A stretch of DNA of 44,991 nucleotides, from contig JAKSQH010000008.1 of NCBI GenBank assembly GCA_024404245.1, forward strand, positions 1 to 44,991, written 5' to 3'. Shown here one piece after another: positions 24,303-32,844 of the stretch. A program made the translations under genes and the position numbers. Source of the DNA: Clostridia bacterium (GTDB lineage: Bacteria; Bacillota; Clostridia; Christensenellales; Aristaeellaceae). Every line of letters starts with the position of its first letter. Within the stretch, counting starts at the first letter, position 1. Below the pieces are notes generated by a model. That model ran no database searches. It saw nothing but the letters and a program-made list of their open reading frames with translations, and was not told the origin of the DNA.

Positions 24303-25217
24303 ATGACAACCGCGACTGTGAAAAACAAAAACAGGATCAAAAGGGATGCCGCCTTCCCGGTCATTAATACGATATTTCTCGTCCTGTTGATGTTCGTGAC
24401 GGTTTATCCCGTCATCAACACTGTGGCGATCTCATTCAATGACGGTACTGACGCTCTGCGTGGCGGTATCGGTCTGTGGCCCCGTGTATTCAGCACGAAA
24501 GCGTATGATTCTCTGCTGGGCGATAAGGAGATCTATCAGGCATTCTGGATCTCCGCGTCAAAGACAGTGCTCCTGACGGTATTGAACCTGTTGTTCACAT
24601 CCATGCTGTCCTTCGCGCTGAGCCGGAAAGAGTACGTGCTTCGCGGATTTATCACCACTGTGATGGTGCTGACGATGTATGTCAACGCGGGTCTGATCCC
24701 GAACTATCTGCTGATCACGCAGACCCTGAATCTGGGCAAGTCCTACTGGGTCTATATCATTCCGTGTTTGTTCTCCTGCTTCAACATGATCGTGATCCGT
24801 ACCTATATCTGCGGTCTGCCCGAGGCGCTTGTGGAATCCGCAAGAATTGACGGTGCCGGCGATATCCGCGCGTTCTTCCAGATCATCCTGCCGCTGTGCC
24901 TGCCCGTACTCGCGACCGTGGCGCTGTTTGTAGCCGTCGGTTCCTGGAACAGCTGGTTTGATACCTATCTGTACAACGGCAGCAAAAAGAACCTGTATAC
25001 CTTGCAGTATCTGCTGAAGATGAAGCTTGCGACCACGCAGGCAAGCGCGAACGCTGCCAAGAGTACGGCTGACGCGCTCGCGTCCACCACGCAGACAACG
25101 CCGATCACCATTCGCTGCGCGATCACCGTCATTTCCGCGCTGCCGATCATGATCGTATATCCTTTCCTGCAGAAATATTTTGTAACAGGCATGGCGCTGG
25201 GCAGCGTCAAGGGCTGA
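24303..25217 (+). CDS. Sugar ABC transporter permease (LplC-like)
   Basis: A 304-residue permease with six membrane segments and the EAA loop VESARIDGAGDIRAFFQII (about residues 178-196). It starts with the VINTIFLVLLMFVTVYPVIN segment usual in LplC/AraQ-type partners. Its final PFLQKYFVTGMALGSVKG matches the C-terminus usual in the family. A stretch of about 30 residues before that (SANAAKSTADALASTTQTTP) is alanine- and threonine-rich. AAGGAGGG precedes the ATG, 17 bases after the LplB-like gene. Confidence 0.94.
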   Translation: MTTATVKNKNRIKRDAAFPVINTIFLVLLMFVTVYPVINTVAISFNDGTDALRGGIGLWPRVFSTKAYDSLLGDKEIYQAFWISASKTVLLTVLNLLFTSMLSFALSRKEYVLRGFITTVMVLTMYVNAGLIPNYLLITQTLNLGKSYWVYIIPCLFSCFNMIVIRTYICGLPEALVESARIDGAGDIRAFFQIILPLCLPVLATVALFVAVGSWNSWFDTYLYNGSKKNLYTLQYLLKMKLATTQASANAAKSTADALASTTQTTPITIRCAITVISALPIMIVYPFLQKYFVTGMALGSVKG

Positions 25218-25272
25218 TGCGGAACCTGAAACCGAATTGCTATTTTTCCTACGATGTGCTTTGAGGTGAAAC

Positions 25273-26172
25273 ATGTCTGAACCGGCAGCCGAACGGAACC
25301 AGAATCCGAAACGCTATGAAGACGGGTTCCGGATCCTGCAGGGAAAACAGGAATACGTAACCTATCCCGAGGACTCCAGCTTCCGGGTATGGTACGCGGA
25401 TTCGCCCTGGAAATTTGAGATTCACCGCCATTCTGCGGTTGAGGTTGTGCTGACGCTGGAAGGCACTGTGGAAGTGACGGTTGAAGGCACATGCTATACC
25501 GTAAGGGAACGTGAAGTGATCATCATTCCGCCTGATATGAGCCATGAGATCAGTATGGGGGAGGGCAGCCGCCGGCTGCTGTTCCTGTATGAGCCGGACG
25601 GCGTATACGGGTTGCGTGATGTGAAACGGGCCGCGAAAGGGCTTGACCGGCTGTTTGTTTTGCGTGACGGGGCGGATGTCCTGCCCGAGATCCGCAGGCT
25701 GCTGCTGGACATCTGGCAGGTTTACAGAACGGGCGAGCCAATGTGGAACACATGGTGCTACAGTTGTGTGCTGCGTATCTACGCGCTTCTCGGACGCGAA
25801 TATCTGCGTGTACAGGAGAATGATGACAGAAACGGTTCCAGTGTGGATCCGGAAGTCATCGCCGGCGCGATGAGCTACATCAACAGCCATTACCGTGATG
25901 ATCTGACGCTGGATGAAGTCGCGAACTTCGCCGGATTCAGCCGCTACTATTTTTCACGCTGCTTCAGGCAGCAAACCGGGTATACTTTCCGTGAATACCT
26001 CAGCCAGAAGCGTCTTCAGGTGGCGACCGACCTGCTGATCCGGTCCAGAAAGAGCATGCAGGAGGTTGCCGAAGAAAGCGGCTTCGGCAGTGTGGCGACA
26101 TTCAACCGCGTATTCAGGGAAGCGCGTGACTGCACACCGACGCAGTACAGGGCGATACACGGAATCTATTGA
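25273..26172 (+). CDS. AraC-family regulator of the sugar uptake operon
   Basis: A 299-residue regulator with a cupin sensor domain (about residues 25-130; FEIHRHSAVEVVLTLEGTVE and VIIIPPDMSHEI are the sugar-binding strands) and a C-terminal pair of HTH motifs (about 195-298), with NFAGFSRYYFSRCFRQQTG and ATFNRVFREARDCTPTQYR. It follows the LplC-like gene by 55 bases on the same strand and ends the operon. It most likely senses the imported sugar and acts on the direct repeats at 21458-21514. GAGGTG lies before the ATG. Confidence 0.92.
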   Translation: MSEPAAERNQNPKRYEDGFRILQGKQEYVTYPEDSSFRVWYADSPWKFEIHRHSAVEVVLTLEGTVEVTVEGTCYTVREREVIIIPPDMSHEISMGEGSRRLLFLYEPDGVYGLRDVKRAAKGLDRLFVLRDGADVLPEIRRLLLDIWQVYRTGEPMWNTWCYSCVLRIYALLGREYLRVQENDDRNGSSVDPEVIAGAMSYINSHYRDDLTLDEVANFAGFSRYYFSRCFRQQTGYTFREYLSQKRLQVATDLLIRSRKSMQEVAEESGFGSVATFNRVFREARDCTPTQYRAIHGIY

Positions 26173-26198
26173 TTATACGTGAAAATGCATATTGAAAA

Positions 26199-26230
26199 CG
26201 GCCGTTTCCGAGGGGAAACGGCCGCTTTTT
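26199..26230. terminator. Bidirectional terminator between AraC and holA
   Basis: CGGCCGTTTCC, loop GAGG, GGAAACGGCCG: a perfect eleven-base stem with CTTTTT on the plus strand and a TTTTCAAT run on the minus strand. It ends the plus-strand operon and the minus-strand holA transcript. Confidence 0.9.
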
Positions 26231-27246
26231 CACGGTTCATCCGGTTTGTTCCGAAGGGTCAGCAGGGTCAGCATAACTTTTTCCAGTGATCCTTCCTGCT
26301 CGATTCTGCCTGATTTTATCGCAAAATCCGTATCGGCGCAGATTCGCACGGCACGCTTAACCTGCCCGCCGGTATACTGCTTTGCCTGCTGCAGATACCG
26401 GTCACAGACGTACGGGCTGAGACCGAGCGCCTGCTGAATGAACTCACGCGGCTTTTTCTCATACTGCATGATTTTGACATGCTGCAGAAAACGGTACTGG
26501 CGGAGCAGCATCGCCAGCAGACCGATACGGTCCTCGCCGGCTGAAAGCAGATTGCGCATGAGCATGAGCGCCCTGCCGCTCTGCCCGGAAATGACGGCAT
26601 CAACCATCTGGAAGACTGTACATTCCGTTGACGGTGTCGCCAGCGCGGAAATCTCACCCGGCAGAACCGGTGTACCGGCTTCACCGTGACTGGCAATTTT
26701 ATCAATCTCATTCGACAGCAGGGACATATCCGTGCCGCAGGTAAAAATCAAAAAATCCGCTGTTCTGGCCGCGCATTCACGCCCGCGGTCGGCGAATCCT
26801 TTTACAACCCAGGATGAAAGCTCAAGATCCTTTAAAGGCGAAAACACAACGACATTGCCGGTTTTTTTAATCAGTGAATAGAGCTTTTTCCGGGCATCCG
26901 GCTTTGTACGGCAGTAGAAAACAAGAATGCATGTATCCGGCAGGCCGGGGAGATATGACTGCAGCTGTTCATCGCCTTCACTTTTACCGACGAGCGCGGG
27001 TAAATCCCTGACAATGACCAGACGACGGTCTGCCATGAAAGGCATGGTTTCCGCGGCGGCAATGATCTCGTCTGTTTCCGGGGCTTCCAGCACGGTTTCG
27101 TTGAGCTGCTCGAAGCCTTCCGGCAACACAGCCTTACGGAGTGCTGAAAGAGCGGACGATTTCATCTGCTGTTCCTCGCCTTCAAAAAGGTATATACCGC
27201 GGATATTATTCTGAGCGATTGCTTTTTCCAGATCTTTGCGTTCCAG
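26230..27246 (-). CDS. holA: DNA polymerase III delta subunit, with probable CTG start
   Basis: A clamp-loader subunit of 338 residues if read from CTG at 27246. The ATG at 27165 gives only 311 residues and lacks the conserved first strand. Upstream of it the same frame reads LERKDLEKAIAQNNIRGIYL and then FEGEEQQ, exactly the N-terminal region expected of HolA. The frame has no ATG, GTG or TTG there. AAGGAGG lies nine bases before the CTG. HolA residues include FLIFTCGTDMSLLSNEIDKI (about 165-184) and the C-terminal collar helices. It starts two bases after the comEC stop, so it is the last gene of the rimM-to-holA operon. Confidence 0.88.
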   Translation of the reverse strand: MERKDLEKAIAQNNIRGIYLFEGEEQQMKSSALSALRKAVLPEGFEQLNETVLEAPETDEIIAAAETMPFMADRRLVIVRDLPALVGKSEGDEQLQSYLPGLPDTCILVFYCRTKPDARKKLYSLIKKTGNVVVFSPLKDLELSSWVVKGFADRGRECAARTADFLIFTCGTDMSLLSNEIDKIASHGEAGTPVLPGEISALATPSTECTVFQMVDAVISGQSGRALMLMRNLLSAGEDRIGLLAMLLRQYRFLQHVKIMQYEKKPREFIQQALGLSPYVCDRYLQQAKQYTGGQVKRAVRICADTDFAIKSGRIEQEGSLEKVMLTLLTLRNKPDEP

Positions 27247-27248
27247 AA

Positions 27249-29525
27249 CTATACACCTCCTTCGGATACGGAGAGAAACGTTTCCGCCGAAAAGCCGCTG
27301 TCCGTGAAATGTACGGTGAGCGCGCCGCCGTCCGGCGTGGCGAAAACCGGTATATCCGGTATCCTTTCGCGGACATCCGCCACGCGGTTCAGACCGTTAC
27401 AGCTGAGCAGGATGAGCTGCGGTGATACCGCCGCGATAAACGCTTCGGATGAGCTTGAAGCGGAACCGTGATGCGCGATCTTCAGCAGATCGGCCGGTTC
27501 GGCGGCATACATCTCATATCTGCCGTCAAGATCGCCCGCCTGCAGCATCGTGACACCGTGAAGGCGGACGCGCATTGCAAGGGAATACATATTGGCTTCC
27601 TGGCCTGAACGGACACGCCCTTTCTCCGGCCACAGAACGGTGATTTCACCGGATGGAAGCGGCAGCGAGTCTCCGCGGGAAAGTGTCCTGATTTCCGTAC
27701 CGGACGCGCGAAGCCGTTCAATCAACTCCGTTACCGAAGGGTGGATGACGCATTGCGTGGCACCTTCAGGCAGATAACATACACGGATCGGAATGCCGTC
27801 GTCAAGGAGATCCGCGATGCCGTAGGTGTGATCGCTGTGCAGATGCGTAAGGATAACCGCGTCCGGCGTGACGCGTTTCCGGTGCAGATATCCCGCGAGG
27901 ACACCGTCGCCGTTTCCTGTGTCAATGACAACGGTTGTATCCTCATCCCACAGCAGCGCCGCGTCGGCACTGCCGACGGAAAACTGGATGTATTCCGTGC
28001 CGGTATGATGAACGGGAAGAACGCTGAGCACTGTGACGGCAAGCCCTGCCGTGAGCAGAAGCAGCCGCCCGGGCGCTTTCATACGGAAAAGAGAACACAG
28101 CGCGATAAAAAGCAACAGCACGCCCAGACATGTCAGCAGTGTGGAGGCCCGCGTCCAAAGTGAAATCCAGGACGCAGATGAGAGCGCGCGCACGGTATTC
28201 GTTACAAATGCCGTGACCCGCGCGCCGACGTAACCAAGCATAACGTTCAGCCCCGGAACGGGAAGGCAGAGCAGAATCAGCCAGTAAACGGAGATCATGA
28301 ACGTGATGACAAATGAAAACGGAACATTGATCAGGAGTGAGAGAACCGGTAATGTCTGAAAGAAGTACAGTTCCGGCAGCAGTACACCCAGCTGCGCGCC
28401 GATTCCGGCAGTGAGAATATTCCACAGCCTGCGCGGAACAGGACGTGACGGCCGGATCAGTTTTGCCAGAAACGGTGTGACCAGCACAAGCCCGTACATG
28501 GCACCGAAGGAAAGCAGGAATGAGGCTCCCGTAATCTGCACGGGTGAAAAGAGAAGCATCAGGATCCAGCAGGCGGATAACAGATGCAACCCTGTGCGCG
28601 GCTGCTTCAGAATGCGTCCGTACAACCCGAGCAGAACAAGCAGGGAAGCTCTGATAACAGGCTGACTCATGCCGCAAAGCACGGTATACACCGCGAGAAT
28701 TATGGCGGAAACAATGAAGCGTACACGGGGACCCGCGCCGAATACTTTGAGCAGGGCGGCAAGCCCGGCGACAAGCACACCCACATGGAACCCGCTTACG
28801 GCCAGAACATGCGCGATGCCGAGCTTCGCGAAAGCGGCCCGGTCTTCGCCGGAAACGCCTGTGCGGATGCCGAAAAGCATCGTGGCAGCGTAACCGCCGG
28901 CTTCATCACCCATGACTTCTTTCAGCGAAAGGGTGATCCTGTATCTCAGATACGCTGTCCACCCCTGCAGCGAAAACGCTGAGGACGCGGAGATTTCCGG
29001 ATTGCCGAAACCGGAAACACCCACCGTGATATTCCGGCGCAGCAGATCCTCACGAAAATCATATCCGTCCGGATTGGACGGTCCGGACGGATGATATACG
29101 TTACCCGTAAATTCCACCCGGACGCCCGGAATGAGATTCTCAGGCATTTCGGAAGGATAAAAGCTCCAGTAAAAGCGATCGCGGACAGGTTCTCCGTTCA
29201 GCGTGACATTCGTCAGAACCGTGCGGTACTGTTCACGGTCAGCGGAACGCAGTTCATCACTGACAATACCCGAAACACGGTACAGCCCTCCTTCAGGCAA
29301 TACGGGATGCCAGGCAATCTGCCCGGCAACTGCTCCGATGCAGGCAGTGAGCGCGAGCAGGGCGATGAAGCGCGTTCTGTTCCTGCCGATGATGACCGCG
29401 GCGGCACAAAGAACACCCCCTGCCAGTAACGGCAGAATATGCTCCGCGTTCCGGCCGAGAAGTATGCCCGCGGAAAGAAGAACAGACATTGGCGGCAAAA
29501 GCCACGCGCGTTCACGCTTCGTCAT
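27249..29525 (-). CDS. comEC: DNA uptake channel protein ComEC/Rec2
   Basis: A 758-residue membrane protein. An N-terminal membrane pair and an OB-like extracellular segment (about residues 70-190) come first. The competence domain (about 200-480) follows, with GIAHVLAVSGFHVGVLVAGL as its hallmark. A C-terminal metallo-beta-lactamase domain (about 510-758) carries the metal ligands in LTHLHSDH and HHGS. It should move single-stranded DNA into the cell during transformation. Its ATG overlaps the stop of the upstream hydrolase gene (ATGA), and holA follows two bases after its stop. ComEA and the pilus genes are not here. Confidence 0.93.
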   Translation of the reverse strand: MTKRERAWLLPPMSVLLSAGILLGRNAEHILPLLAGGVLCAAAVIIGRNRTRFIALLALTACIGAVAGQIAWHPVLPEGGLYRVSGIVSDELRSADREQYRTVLTNVTLNGEPVRDRFYWSFYPSEMPENLIPGVRVEFTGNVYHPSGPSNPDGYDFREDLLRRNITVGVSGFGNPEISASSAFSLQGWTAYLRYRITLSLKEVMGDEAGGYAATMLFGIRTGVSGEDRAAFAKLGIAHVLAVSGFHVGVLVAGLAALLKVFGAGPRVRFIVSAIILAVYTVLCGMSQPVIRASLLVLLGLYGRILKQPRTGLHLLSACWILMLLFSPVQITGASFLLSFGAMYGLVLVTPFLAKLIRPSRPVPRRLWNILTAGIGAQLGVLLPELYFFQTLPVLSLLINVPFSFVITFMISVYWLILLCLPVPGLNVMLGYVGARVTAFVTNTVRALSSASWISLWTRASTLLTCLGVLLLFIALCSLFRMKAPGRLLLLTAGLAVTVLSVLPVHHTGTEYIQFSVGSADAALLWDEDTTVVIDTGNGDGVLAGYLHRKRVTPDAVILTHLHSDHTYGIADLLDDGIPIRVCYLPEGATQCVIHPSVTELIERLRASGTEIRTLSRGDSLPLPSGEITVLWPEKGRVRSGQEANMYSLAMRVRLHGVTMLQAGDLDGRYEMYAAEPADLLKIAHHGSASSSSEAFIAAVSPQLILLSCNGLNRVADVRERIPDIPVFATPDGGALTVHFTDSGFSAETFLSVSEGGV

Positions 29526-30238
29526 AGATCAATCATCATACCGGCAGAGGCCGGCTGTACGTTTGCGAAGTGTTCCCGTGCTTCGCGGATCAGTGTTTCC
29601 ACGGGAATTGACGGATTCAGATGCGTCAGGATCAGACGGGAAACGCCCGCGTCCGCGGCCAGCTCCGCGGCAAGAGAAGCCGAAAGATGCGGCTTCTCAG
29701 CAGACCAGAGCGCGCAAGTGAAAAGCGCGTCCGCAAGCAGTGTATCCGTTCCGCGCAGAAAGTCCGACAGACCGGGGAAAAGGTTGGTATCTCCCGTATA
29801 GCAGAAAACACGGCCTTCCGCCGCAACTTTGTACATAACAGCCGGAACCGGGTGAACGGCACGGCCGGCGGTGACGCTTATATCTCCCATGGAAACCGTA
29901 TCTCCGGGCGCAATATCATGCAGTTCAAAACAATCGCTGTGAAGCACAATATCGCGAACGGGCGATGATTCATCCACAGGCGCGTAGATACGCAGCACGG
30001 CTTTCAGGGCTTGCAGACGGTAGATCAGCGGCAGAAGATCACTTGTGTGATCAAAGTGCCAGTGGGACAGGAAAATCGCGTCCAGCGCTTCGGGAGCGGT
30101 CAGCGCGGTGAGCGATGACAGAACACCCGTGCCGAGATCAAACTGCAGCAGAAAACCGCCCGCTTCCAGCAGATAACCGGAGCAGGCGCCGCGAGGTTCG
30201 GGAAACGGACCGTTGACACCGAGCAGATGCAGACGCAT
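29522..30238 (-). CDS. Metallo-beta-lactamase-fold hydrolase (RNase Z-like)
   Basis: A 238-residue soluble hydrolase. The metal-binding motif is SHWHFDH (His59, His61, Asp63, His64), with further ligands in VHPVP, YTGDT and THLNP. The arrangement resembles RNase Z and the related YhfI-like hydrolases. The start is the ATG at 30238, after GGAG seven bases upstream; it directly follows the barstar-like stop (TAATATG). A longer frame to 30274 overlaps that gene. It sits just before comEC. Its substrate is unknown; a phosphodiester is likely. Confidence 0.87.
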   Translation of the reverse strand: MRLHLLGVNGPFPEPRGACSGYLLEAGGFLLQFDLGTGVLSSLTALTAPEALDAIFLSHWHFDHTSDLLPLIYRLQALKAVLRIYAPVDESSPVRDIVLHSDCFELHDIAPGDTVSMGDISVTAGRAVHPVPAVMYKVAAEGRVFCYTGDTNLFPGLSDFLRGTDTLLADALFTCALWSAEKPHLSASLAAELAADAGVSRLILTHLNPSIPVETLIREAREHFANVQPASAGMMIDL

Positions 30239-30239
30239 A

Positions 30240-30488
30240 TTACAGCTCCGTAACTTTGCCGCCGTTATCGGCAATTACATTCATGCAAACGGAAACGGCT
30301 CTTTCAACATCACCGGTGCCTCGGCTGAGTATCCACGCGTTGACAGGCTCTCTTCTTTCGGAAAGGCAGTCATTCAGCGCGTCCGCGTTGGCTCCGTAGT
30401 ATTCCGGCAGGTCAAGCATGGTTTTCAGCGCCCGATGCAGTTCGGCCGCGGTGGAATAACTGTTTCCGTCAATCATAATGGTTTTCAT
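30240..30488 (-). CDS. Barstar-like ribonuclease inhibitor family protein
   Basis: An 82-residue protein matching the barstar family: MKTIMIDGNSYSTAAELHRA, then LPEYYGANADALNDCLS (about residues 26-42), the barnase-binding region with its conserved YYGxNxDAL, and a C-terminal VIADNGGK. The second ATG (30488) is seven bases after GGAGG and is the better start; an ATG at 30494 overlaps the site. No barnase gene is in the window, so it may inhibit a ribonuclease elsewhere or serve another role. It lies 16 bases after the membrane protein gene and 1 base before the MBL gene, inside a housekeeping operon. Confidence 0.88.
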   Translation of the reverse strand: MKTIMIDGNSYSTAAELHRALKTMLDLPEYYGANADALNDCLSERREPVNAWILSRGTGDVERAVSVCMNVIADNGGKVTEL

Positions 30489-30504
30489 GGTCATACCTCC
30501 TGTA

Positions 30505-30876
30505 TCAGATCCCTTTGCCCGTACGGGCTGAGAACGTGATCATATATGCGGCGAAAGCGGATTCAACCGTAATCACACGTGAATCGCCTGTCGCGAACAG
30601 CTTAAGCGCGTCGGCCGTTACCCCGACCGAGTTCAGATACTGCACAAGCAATACCAGCAGAACGGCAGCGGCCGGGATCCACAGTAAATGCGCGAACGGT
30701 TCACGCATTTTTGTGGCACCGGCAAGCGGCAGCAGCAGACTGAGCATGACGCCGAGCAGCGTGCCCAGCAGTACGTTGCCGAAGAAACCGAGGCTGTTCA
30801 TCAGCGGAATCAGGACACACAGCAGGATCAGCAGCCCGAGCGGGACGGCGATCACCGTCAGTTTTCTGAGGAACAT
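30505..30876 (-). CDS. Small membrane protein in the rimM-trmD operon
   Basis: A 123-residue protein with three to four hydrophobic segments: about residues 5-25, 30-52, 62-82 and, weakly, 95-115. No named domain is visible. AAGGAG lies before the ATG at 30876, which overlaps the end of trmD by 19 bases, so it is co-transcribed and probably coupled. Function unknown. Confidence 0.75.
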   Translation of the reverse strand: MFLRKLTVIAVPLGLLILLCVLIPLMNSLGFFGNVLLGTLLGVMLSLLLPLAGATKMREPFAHLLWIPAAAVLLVLLVQYLNSVGVTADALKLFATGDSRVITVESAFAAYMITFSARTGKGI

Positions 30877-31598
30877 GACTCCAACTCCTTCAGCATTTTG
30901 AGATCTTTCTTGTCCAGCACGGCTTTTTCCAGCAGGTCCGGACGGAAACGCATCGTGGCTTTCAGGCTTTCTTTACGGCGCCAGGCGCGGATTTTCGCGT
31001 GGTCACCGTTCAGAAGGACCTCCGGAACCGCCATTCCGTTCAGCTCACGCGGACGGGTATACTGCGGATATTCAAGAAGCCCGTCGGAAAAGGATTCCTC
31101 TTCAGGGCTTTCGGCACTGCCGAGCACGCCCGGTATGAACCTCGCGACACAGTCCGTAAGCACCATGGCGGCAAGTTCACCGCCGGTGAGAATATAATCG
31201 CCGATGCTGATTTCCTCATCCACGCAGGTGTCAAGCGCGCGCTGATCCACCCCTTCGTAATGACCGCACAGCAGCACCAGACGGTCCTCCTTAGCGAGCT
31301 CGCGTGCCATGGCGGTGGTGAGTGTTCTGCCGCGCGGCCCCATATAGATGCGGCGGCCGGTAAACCCGTCTCCGGTTACGGAAGCCATCGCGTCCATAAT
31401 GGGCTGCGCCGTCATGACCATGCCGGCACCGCCGCCGAAAGGATAATCGTCCGTATTTTTGTGCTTGCACTGCGAGAACGGACGGATATCAATCAACTCG
31501 ATTTCAATCAGCCCCTGCTCCCGGGCACGGCCGAGAATGCTGGATGAAAAAACGCTGTCAAACATCTCCGGGAAGATGGTCAGGATACTAATCTTCAA
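30858..31598 (-). CDS. trmD: tRNA (guanine-N1-)-methyltransferase
   Basis: A 246-residue SPOUT methyltransferase. It makes m1G37 in tRNAs with a G36, using SAM. The trefoil-knot segments LLCGHYEGVDQRALD (about 112-126) and SIGDYILTGGELA (about 132-144) are invariant. The start is TTG at 31598: GGAGG lies nine bases upstream inside the rimM end, and the protein begins ISILTIFPEMF as usual. It overlaps rimM by 11 bases and the next gene by 19, in a tight operon. Confidence 0.96.
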   Translation of the reverse strand: MKISILTIFPEMFDSVFSSSILGRAREQGLIEIELIDIRPFSQCKHKNTDDYPFGGGAGMVMTAQPIMDAMASVTGDGFTGRRIYMGPRGRTLTTAMARELAKEDRLVLLCGHYEGVDQRALDTCVDEEISIGDYILTGGELAAMVLTDCVARFIPGVLGSAESPEEESFSDGLLEYPQYTRPRELNGMAVPEVLLNGDHAKIRAWRRKESLKATMRFRPDLLEKAVLDKKDLKMLKELESCSSEN

Positions 31599-32109
31599 AG
31601 ACGGCTACCTCCGACAGCTTTTCAGGATCCGCCGTGATTCTGCCGGCTTCGGTGTCCACAGCGGGGAAGACGGCCAGCAGAGCCGGCGCCATCATTGTGC
31701 CTTTGCCGGTTTTGAAGACCCATGTGTCGACTGTTCCGTACTGCAGCACATCCGTCAGCGTACCGATTACGGTACCGTCCGGCGTGACCGCTTCGCAGCC
31801 GATGAGGTCAGCAATCAGATCGCCTCCGTCACCGGGCAGATCCGCGTCCTTACGTGAGATATACAGCTTTTCCCCGCGGATCTTCTCGGCATCTTCAGGT
31901 GTTGTGAAACCTTCCGGCGTTATATAGGCAAACCCGTCATGCACACGGCCGGGTTTCACGCGAAGCGGTATATATTCATGATTCTTTTCCAGATACAGCG
32001 TTTTCCATTTCAGAAAACGATCCGGATCGGCACTGTAAGGGCGAATTTTGCATTCACCGTGAATTCCCTGCGGTTTGAGCACTTCGCCGATCATCAGGTA
32101 TTCTTTCAT
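31588..32109 (-). CDS. rimM: 16S rRNA-processing protein RimM
   Basis: A 173-residue ribosome maturation factor that binds the 30S head near S19. The N-terminal barrel starts YLMIGEVLKPQGIHGECKI, and the PRC-barrel part is ADLIGCEAVTPDGTVIGTLTD (about 102-122), ending with DTEAGRITADPEKL. GGAG precedes the ATG. It is the first gene of the second half of the housekeeping block, after a terminator and a new -10 box, so it is partly uncoupled from rpsP. Confidence 0.95.
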   Translation of the reverse strand: MKEYLMIGEVLKPQGIHGECKIRPYSADPDRFLKWKTLYLEKNHEYIPLRVKPGRVHDGFAYITPEGFTTPEDAEKIRGEKLYISRKDADLPGDGGDLIADLIGCEAVTPDGTVIGTLTDVLQYGTVDTWVFKTGKGTMMAPALLAVFPAVDTEAGRITADPEKLSEVAVFED

Positions 32110-32155
32110 ATTGCTCCGGCGCGGCCGTGATGTTGTTTTGACCGCGATTCAATCT

Positions 32156-32161
32156 ATTATA
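32156..32161 (-). promoter_or_regulatory. -10 box of the rimM-trmD operon
   Basis: TATAAT on the minus strand, about 47 bases before the rimM ATG. The -35 is weak (TTTTCT at 17 bases). Placed just after the upstream terminator, it probably gives rimM its own transcript. Confidence 0.5.
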
Positions 32162-32174
32162 CAGTCTGCGTAAA

Positions 32175-32206
32175 CAAAAGAAAAGCGGAATCTTTCGACT
32201 CCGCTT
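32175..32206 (-). terminator. Terminator between khpA and rimM
   Basis: On the minus strand AAGCGGAGTC, loop GAAA, GATTCCGCTT (one mismatch), then TTCTTTTG. It starts a few bases past the khpA stop and splits the ffh-khpA block from the rimM-holA block. Confidence 0.75.
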
Positions 32207-32211
32207 CCTCA

Positions 32212-32439
32212 TCAGTTGATTTCCACAAAGACAGGTTTGCTGTCTTTGGCCGTAGCCGCTTTGATCACCGAACGGATCGCCTTGGCGATGCGACCCTGCT
32301 TTCCGATGACCTTACCCATGTCTTCTTCTGCCACATGGAGTTCAAGGATCACGGCTTCCGGGCCGTCGGTCACGGTGACGCGGACCTGATCAGGCGCGTC
32401 TACCAGAGACTGTGCCACGAAGGTAAGTAATTCTTGCAT
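32212..32439 (-). CDS. khpA: KH-domain RNA-binding protein KhpA
   Basis: A 75-residue protein equal to one KH domain, with the GxxG loop in VIGKQGRIAKAIRSVIKAA (about 45-63). KhpA pairs with KhpB to bind RNA and affects cell division and envelope genes in several Gram-positives. The start at 32439 follows AAAGGA and gives the family length; a frame to 32469 adds ten residues without support. It lies 68 bases after rpsP, its usual neighbour. Confidence 0.94.
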   Translation of the reverse strand: MQELLTFVAQSLVDAPDQVRVTVTDGPEAVILELHVAEEDMGKVIGKQGRIAKAIRSVIKAATAKDSKPVFVEIN

Positions 32440-32507
32440 GGAGGCATCCTTTCTTTCAGACAACGGCATACCGCCTGTTTACGGACGGAGCTGCCGCCGG
32501 GGCATAC

Positions 32508-32759
32508 TTACTTCTCTTCGATGACGCCGGTCTTCTTCAGAAGAATACGGACGGTATCGGTGGGCTGAGCGCCGCAGCCGATCCAGTACTTGGCGCGTTC
32601 TTCGTCGACCTTGATCTCAGCGGGCTGGGTCATGGGGTTGTAGTAGCCGATCTCCTCGATGAAACGGCCGTCACGGGGACTGCGGATATCAGCGACGACG
32701 ACACGGTAGAAGGGCTTTTTCTTCATACCCATTCTCTTCAGACGGATCTTGACAGACAT
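32508..32759 (-). CDS. rpsP: 30S ribosomal protein S16
   Basis: An 83-residue ribosomal protein beginning [20 protein letters not shown], then [20 protein letters not shown], both invariant in S16. GGAGGAGG lies ahead of the ATG at 32759; the frame to 32777 has no use. It sits between ffh and khpA, the conserved Bacillota order. Confidence 0.97.
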   Translation of the reverse strand: MSVKIRLKRMGMKKKPFYRVVVADIRSPRDGRFIEEIGYYNPMTQPAEIKVDEERAKYWIGCGAQPTDTVRILLKKTGVIEEK

Positions 32760-32844
32760 GATGTTTTCCTCCTCCAAATATGGTTCGGTAAAGTATTATT
32801 TATTCCAAAGGCGGACCGGTAACGGCCTTTACCTCAGAACCGGA

